Assembly (NCBI GenBank): GCA_017644185.1
Contig: JAEPMA010000002.1
Location: forward strand, 248,001-312,000
From: Rhodospirillales bacterium
GTDB taxonomy: Bacteria > Pseudomonadota > Alphaproteobacteria > Rhodospirillales > Casp-alpha2
Length of the DNA: 64,000 bases
Direction: 5' to 3'
Every line of letters begins with the position of its first letter. The stretch's first letter is position 1. Shown piece after piece: positions 60,692 to 64,000 of this stretch. Below the pieces are notes generated by a model that saw only the letters and a program-made list of their open reading frames with translations, had not been told where the DNA came from and searched no databases. The position numbers and the translations under genes are program-made.

Positions 60692-61909
60692 ATGAAGTAT
60701 CGCGTTCACATCAAGATCCGCAAAACAAGCTGGGGTGGTCGTAAGTTCCCACGAAAATTTCAATCGTATACGCGTATGGGAAAATCAGAGAATTTGGATT
60801 ATCTGCAACTGCTCCATACAATTGGGAAAATCACTGTGCCTCCCATAAGTAATGGATTTTCTCTTGCAGAATACTGGGCTCAACTCCGATACGTCCACGC
60901 TATCGATTGTAAAAGCAAAGGTCTCCTTTTGAGCCCACAATACGCTGAACTAGACCCTCATCAAAAAACTATTCTCAGTGATGATTTTGGAATGGGAATC
61001 TCCATGTATTGGTTGGAGAAAAAAATGTGCCTCCGACCACCGATTGAGGGCTATTACTACATAAAGAACTCCTTCGGGCGATATGGTCGGAAAGTGTTAC
61101 CAAAGAATATTGCTAAACCTCGCCCAGCCAAACGTGGCCCGCGAAAATCACCAGACTTCATTGCAGAGGACGCATCTGGCTTCTGGCATGTCATTGAATG
61201 CAAAGGAACTCAATCTGGCACTCATGCGCGTGCCAAACAAATCAAGAGAGGAAAAGGTCAGAAGACAACGATCCTATTCCCTCGAAGTGTAAGGGGTGAA
61301 AGATTGGTTGCTGCGACTAAAATAGCGATTAGTGGCAGTGGTGATCGGACGGAGCTTCTAATTGAGGACCCGTCAGAAGAACCAATCCTGCAGTTCTCCG
61401 AAAGTTATAAACCGTATCTATCGGATCCATTGTTTCGCGGCACGGTGGCAAAAGTGCTCAGCCTCGTTGGCGCTAGACAATTGGGGCGCCAGTTAGCTTC
61501 TCCATCCGGTCTAATAGAACGACCATTTCACCAAACCTGGAAGGAGCGAAGTAATTTCGTTGAAGCCAGGAGAGCTAGCTTGGAACAGGAACTCAAGGAA
61601 TTGAAAATTAAAAGCGGGCAAATAAGCCGAGAAATGTCAACTGAACTTGTTCAGCCAATCATTTGGGGGAGCAGAACGTACCGTAGTGCGACACTTCGAT
61701 ACCGATGTGATTCTGAGCTAATTGACTCAGCAAGGGAACTAGGTGACAGCGATGAACCCATTGAGTCAGGCTCAGAGTTTTGGAAGCGGGCCACAGATAT
61801 TACGAGATTTGAGAGCAATTTGCAGGGGCGAACGACCGAGGGACCATCGGAGGCATTCGCGAAAATGAAAATTGGCGAGTTCTTTGTATCGGAGTTGATT
61901 TTGCGTTAG
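60692..61909 (+). CDS. Orphan PD-(D/E)XK nuclease-like protein
   Basis: A 405-residue protein I cannot assign to a named family. The middle holds a PD-(D/E)XK signature: Asp155 in RKSPDFIAEDASGFWHVIEC, then Glu169-x-Lys171 in VIECKGTQSG, with predicted strands in the right places. This resembles TnsA-like and restriction-type nucleases. The N-terminal 150 residues (YAELDPHQKTILSDDFGMG) and a basic linker of Lys/Arg-rich residues could bind DNA. The C-terminal half is helical and charged (ASLEQELKELKIKSGQISRE). GGGAAG precedes the ATG. Base composition is much AT-richer than the host, indicating transfer. A role in defence or mobile-element biology is inference. Confidence 0.65.
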   Translation: MKYRVHIKIRKTSWGGRKFPRKFQSYTRMGKSENLDYLQLLHTIGKITVPPISNGFSLAEYWAQLRYVHAIDCKSKGLLLSPQYAELDPHQKTILSDDFGMGISMYWLEKKMCLRPPIEGYYYIKNSFGRYGRKVLPKNIAKPRPAKRGPRKSPDFIAEDASGFWHVIECKGTQSGTHARAKQIKRGKGQKTTILFPRSVRGERLVAATKIAISGSGDRTELLIEDPSEEPILQFSESYKPYLSDPLFRGTVAKVLSLVGARQLGRQLASPSGLIERPFHQTWKERSNFVEARRASLEQELKELKIKSGQISREMSTELVQPIIWGSRTYRSATLRYRCDSELIDSARELGDSDEPIESGSEFWKRATDITRFESNLQGRTTEGPSEAFAKMKIGEFFVSELILR

Positions 61910-62151
61910 AGAATAATCAATTGACTTCGGCCTGAACCTTGCGACGGTGTTAATTTCGCCAGCCCAGTTTTATTTTTTGGCCTGGCGTACGTACTCCATA
62001 GATCCATAGAGTGTTTCCAAAGAGTAACCATTCTTTCGATCTAGCAACTATCGCGTATTACCGCGAACACAGCGGGAGTTTTTTTATTGCGACGTCTGAT
62101 GTCGATATGCCGGACTTACAGACTTACGTTACGTTAAGCACAAAGACTCTC

Positions 62152-62937
62152 TCACCCACCGAATATGCGCTTCGTGAGGTTGTCAATTATAGGCATGACC
62201 TCTTTAAAGGAAGATATCTGAAAATCGATAAACTCTCGATTATCAGGGTTTTGCCACTTTGGCTGAAATTTGCTTGGAAAATAGATCGTCGTAAGGCCCG
62301 CACTTTTTGCCGGAACAATATCACGATCAAGCTGATCGCCAATCATTACCGCTTCACTAGGCCCAACGCCAAGCTTTGTAAGGCGGCGATATAGATCTTC
62401 GTTTTTCGCGCCCGCAATAATCTGCCTCACCGTACTATCGAGATTGTGATATTCGATGAACTTACTGCATTTTTCCTTTGAGCCCTCGGTGACAATGAAT
62501 ACTTCGCAGTTCTTCTCTTTAAAATGCTCAAACCCCTCTTTGACCCCAGTTCGGAGCGCTGGAGTCACGTCAAGTCGGTCAGCGTATATTCGGAGGATTC
62601 CCTCTACGTTATCTTTCAATAGCGGGATACTTGGTCTTTGGCCATAAACCACCCTTTTTGCAGCAACAACAGGTTCGATTCCTTTAAGGCCAAACCCAAG
62701 CGCGTAAACAAGTAGCACGGGTGGATAACGAAGATGTAAGTGATGCGTGTTCGCAATCTCTTGATCGAATTCACGAATATACTCGAGACGATCTCCCTCT
62801 GTTACGCCCTGGCCTATTAACTTCTCCACCTCAGATAACAGAGCAAGTTGAGCATCAGCGTATATGGAATCCGTATCCCATAAAGTATTGTCTGCATCGA
62901 CTAAAATAGTGAGCGCTATCGGGCATCCATCTACCAA
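62152..62937 (-). CDS. HAD superfamily hydrolase
   Basis: About 261 residues. The HAD motifs are intact: motif I ILVDADNTLWDT (nucleophile Asp14, acid Asp16), motif II Thr in VFIVTEGSKEKCSK, motif III Lys in IIAGAKNEDLYRRL and motif IV GDQLDRDIVPAKSAG. A helical cap of about 100 residues lies between motifs I and II (type C1). It is a phosphatase or related hydrolase of unknown substrate. TTG 62937 is preferred because GGAG is nine bases upstream; TTG 62952 is an alternative. It follows the membrane-protein gene by about 50 bp on the same strand, so the two form a unit. Confidence 0.82.
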   Translation of the reverse strand: MVDGCPIALTILVDADNTLWDTDSIYADAQLALLSEVEKLIGQGVTEGDRLEYIREFDQEIANTHHLHLRYPPVLLVYALGFGLKGIEPVVAAKRVVYGQRPSIPLLKDNVEGILRIYADRLDVTPALRTGVKEGFEHFKEKNCEVFIVTEGSKEKCSKFIEYHNLDSTVRQIIAGAKNEDLYRRLTKLGVGPSEAVMIGDQLDRDIVPAKSAGLTTIYFPSKFQPKWQNPDNREFIDFQISSFKEVMPIIDNLTKRIFGG

Positions 62938-62989
62938 GCAGGAATTCTCCAAGAAAAAGGGGCTATATTCGAAAAATTACATACATGCG

Positions 62990-63994
62990 CTAGGGGAATG
63001 GAATGTAAGTTTCACCCAACCCCATCCGCTGCCTGTATAGGCTCTCAGTATGCAAAATACTCCGACAGCATTTATCGATACGTGAAACCGATTGATCTCC
63101 GGCATCTTTTTGTCGAGAGGCCTCCTCTAGTCTAATCGAAGCCGAAGTGGAATTTGCCTCGGAGGTCTCTGCGAGGAAAACTGAGCCTAAGATAAAAACG
63201 ATCGCCCAAAAGAAAAGAATTTTTATTGAGACGTTCAGTAGCGTCTGGCCAGGTCGCAGTGCGTTTAATTTGTCTGAAACTTTTGCGGCAACAAGGTAGC
63301 TTTCCACGATGTAATTTTTCACATACTCAAGGCCCAACCTTTCGATTCCCCCGTTGGGCCTCTGCGCATTGCCCTGAAAATGCTCAAAGAAGGACGCAGC
63401 CCAGTTTTCGGGTTCAACCGAGACAATCTCCGGGAAAAACAAATACGATTTAGTTTTTTGGCTTCTTCCCTCTTTGTTTAAATTATCTCTCAACTCTGGG
63501 TACTTAAAACGGATCCGCGTGGCGTGAAAAACAACAAGCGCACCAGAAATGGCGCATATTATAAACGTTGAGAACAGGAAGTAGTTTGCAAAAACCAAGC
63601 CTTTCTCGAAATGCGAATAATCACTCGACCAGTATGCGTTCAGCGGAAATGCGTCCGAAAAATCCGAGAACAATACCCCAGTAAGTGCACTCAAGAACGT
63701 TACAACCGTTAGGTTACGAATTGCTTTCTGATCTTCGTATTCGGTTAGTTCTTTGACCTCATCTAAGCTCTCCCTACCGCGCTCTATCAAGAAACGGACC
63801 TCTTTCTCCGTCAGTGCAGGATAGCTTTCGATCTTGTGTATTATTCGTTGGATCGAATCTTTTGTATTAGTTCGGGTGGCGTTACCATCTCCATCAACAT
63901 CTTCGGGAAATCCCGAAAAATTTTCGTCAGAACCAGACAACGCGACCCACACAGACTTTAGTAGCATTTTCAAGGATGTTTTATTTTCCTGCAT
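62990..63994 (-). CDS. Three-helix membrane protein of unknown function
   Basis: At least 334 residues. The only upstream bases in the window (63995-64000) are in frame without a stop, so the true start may lie further right. Three transmembrane helices are visible: about 93-112, 133-155 and 253-275. The N-terminal cytoplasmic part includes DVDGDGNATRT, a calcium-loop-like motif, and a helical stretch ALTEKEVRFLIERGRESLDE. A soluble loop of about 95 residues separates helices 2 and 3. No family is recognised; the shape recalls membrane effectors of anti-phage systems, but no diagnostic motif is present. The HAD gene follows directly. Confidence 0.65.
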   Translation of the reverse strand: MQENKTSLKMLLKSVWVALSGSDENFSGFPEDVDGDGNATRTNTKDSIQRIIHKIESYPALTEKEVRFLIERGRESLDEVKELTEYEDQKAIRNLTVVTFLSALTGVLFSDFSDAFPLNAYWSSDYSHFEKGLVFANYFLFSTFIICAISGALVVFHATRIRFKYPELRDNLNKEGRSQKTKSYLFFPEIVSVEPENWAASFFEHFQGNAQRPNGGIERLGLEYVKNYIVESYLVAAKVSDKLNALRPGQTLLNVSIKILFFWAIVFILGSVFLAETSEANSTSASIRLEEASRQKDAGDQSVSRIDKCCRSILHTESLYRQRMGLGETYIPFP

Positions 63995-64000
63995 GAAACG

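Larger units (their letters stand above)
58428..64000. mobile_element. Integrated genomic island (left end; continues beyond the window)
   Basis: The region begins at the tRNA-Met fragment, encodes a tyrosine recombinase close to the junction, and becomes clearly AT-richer than the rest of the window from about 60,350 on. Cargo so far: a PD-(D/E)XK nuclease-like protein, a HAD phosphatase and a membrane protein. No conjugation, phage structural or replication genes are visible, so the element type cannot be named. The right boundary is not in the window. Confidence 0.8.

Noticed and set aside
60692-61909. Calling the island nuclease TnsA of a Tn7-like element
   Set aside because: The PD-(D/E)XK pattern is compatible, but no TnsB, TnsC or TniQ gene is present and the flanking domains do not fit TnsA.
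62011-62394. A 127-codon plus-strand frame in the island
   Set aside because: Two thirds of it lies antisense to the HAD gene, which has complete catalytic motifs. The protein has no recognisable features and no ribosome binding site.

Overview
The window is GC-rich, densely packed chromosomal DNA that fits an alphaproteobacterium, most likely a marine Rhodospirillales-like lineage. The evidence is indirect: a DUF1127 gene, a PAS_5-type protein, a tripartite tricarboxylate (TTT) transporter, a short-form cyanide-insensitive bd oxidase, RTX/type I secretion genes, and dispersed intergenic hairpin repeats. The order-level assignment is an inference; there is no rRNA gene.

Layout. 1-11 kb: a ureidoglycolate-lyase-like fragment, LysR regulator, Gfo/Idh/MocA oxidoreductase, DUF2238 membrane protein, HPt protein, then a UspA gene translationally coupled to a P-type ATPase resembling Na,K-ATPase, with an FNR/FixK box and matching -10 element upstream. 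PAS, VOC, NmrA/TetR (divergent, with twin operators), DUF1127, LysR and GNAT genes follow. 11.6-19 kb: serA, a small membrane ORF, a repeat cluster, a Kef-type antiporter, YHS protein, sensor kinase and O-antigen-ligase-like protein. 19-26 kb: a 1371-residue RTX protein convergent with its type I membrane fusion protein and ABC exporter. 26-30 kb: YjbR-family protein and a cydAB-DUF2474 oxidase operon.

30-38.5 kb is a coherent catabolic locus. A GntR/UTRA regulator, sulfatase and two-subunit aconitase X face a divergent TctB-TctA-TctC importer and a CaiB-type CoA transferase. It looks built to import, desulfate or hydrolyse, dehydrate and activate an unidentified carboxylate. 38.8-58 kb carries an ACT regulator, peroxiredoxin, TPR-2OG oxygenase fusion, a two-lipoprotein operon including a 1326-residue unknown lipoprotein, and a Fur-box-preceded operon of an unknown protein with two Opp-type ATPases but no permease. 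PhyH, amidase and an RND efflux system with divergent TetR follow.

From about 58.4 kb to the window end there is a genomic island. It starts at a 51-nt 3' fragment of a tRNA-Met(CAU) gene whose terminator is still present in the chromosome flank. Next come direct and inverted repeats, an atypical tyrosine recombinase, and visibly AT-richer cargo: an orphan PD-(D/E)XK nuclease-like protein, and a two-gene unit of a three-helix membrane protein plus HAD phosphatase. This cargo is the best candidate for an undescribed (perhaps defence) system. The other strong candidates are the sulfatase/AcnX locus and the Fur-box ATPase operon.
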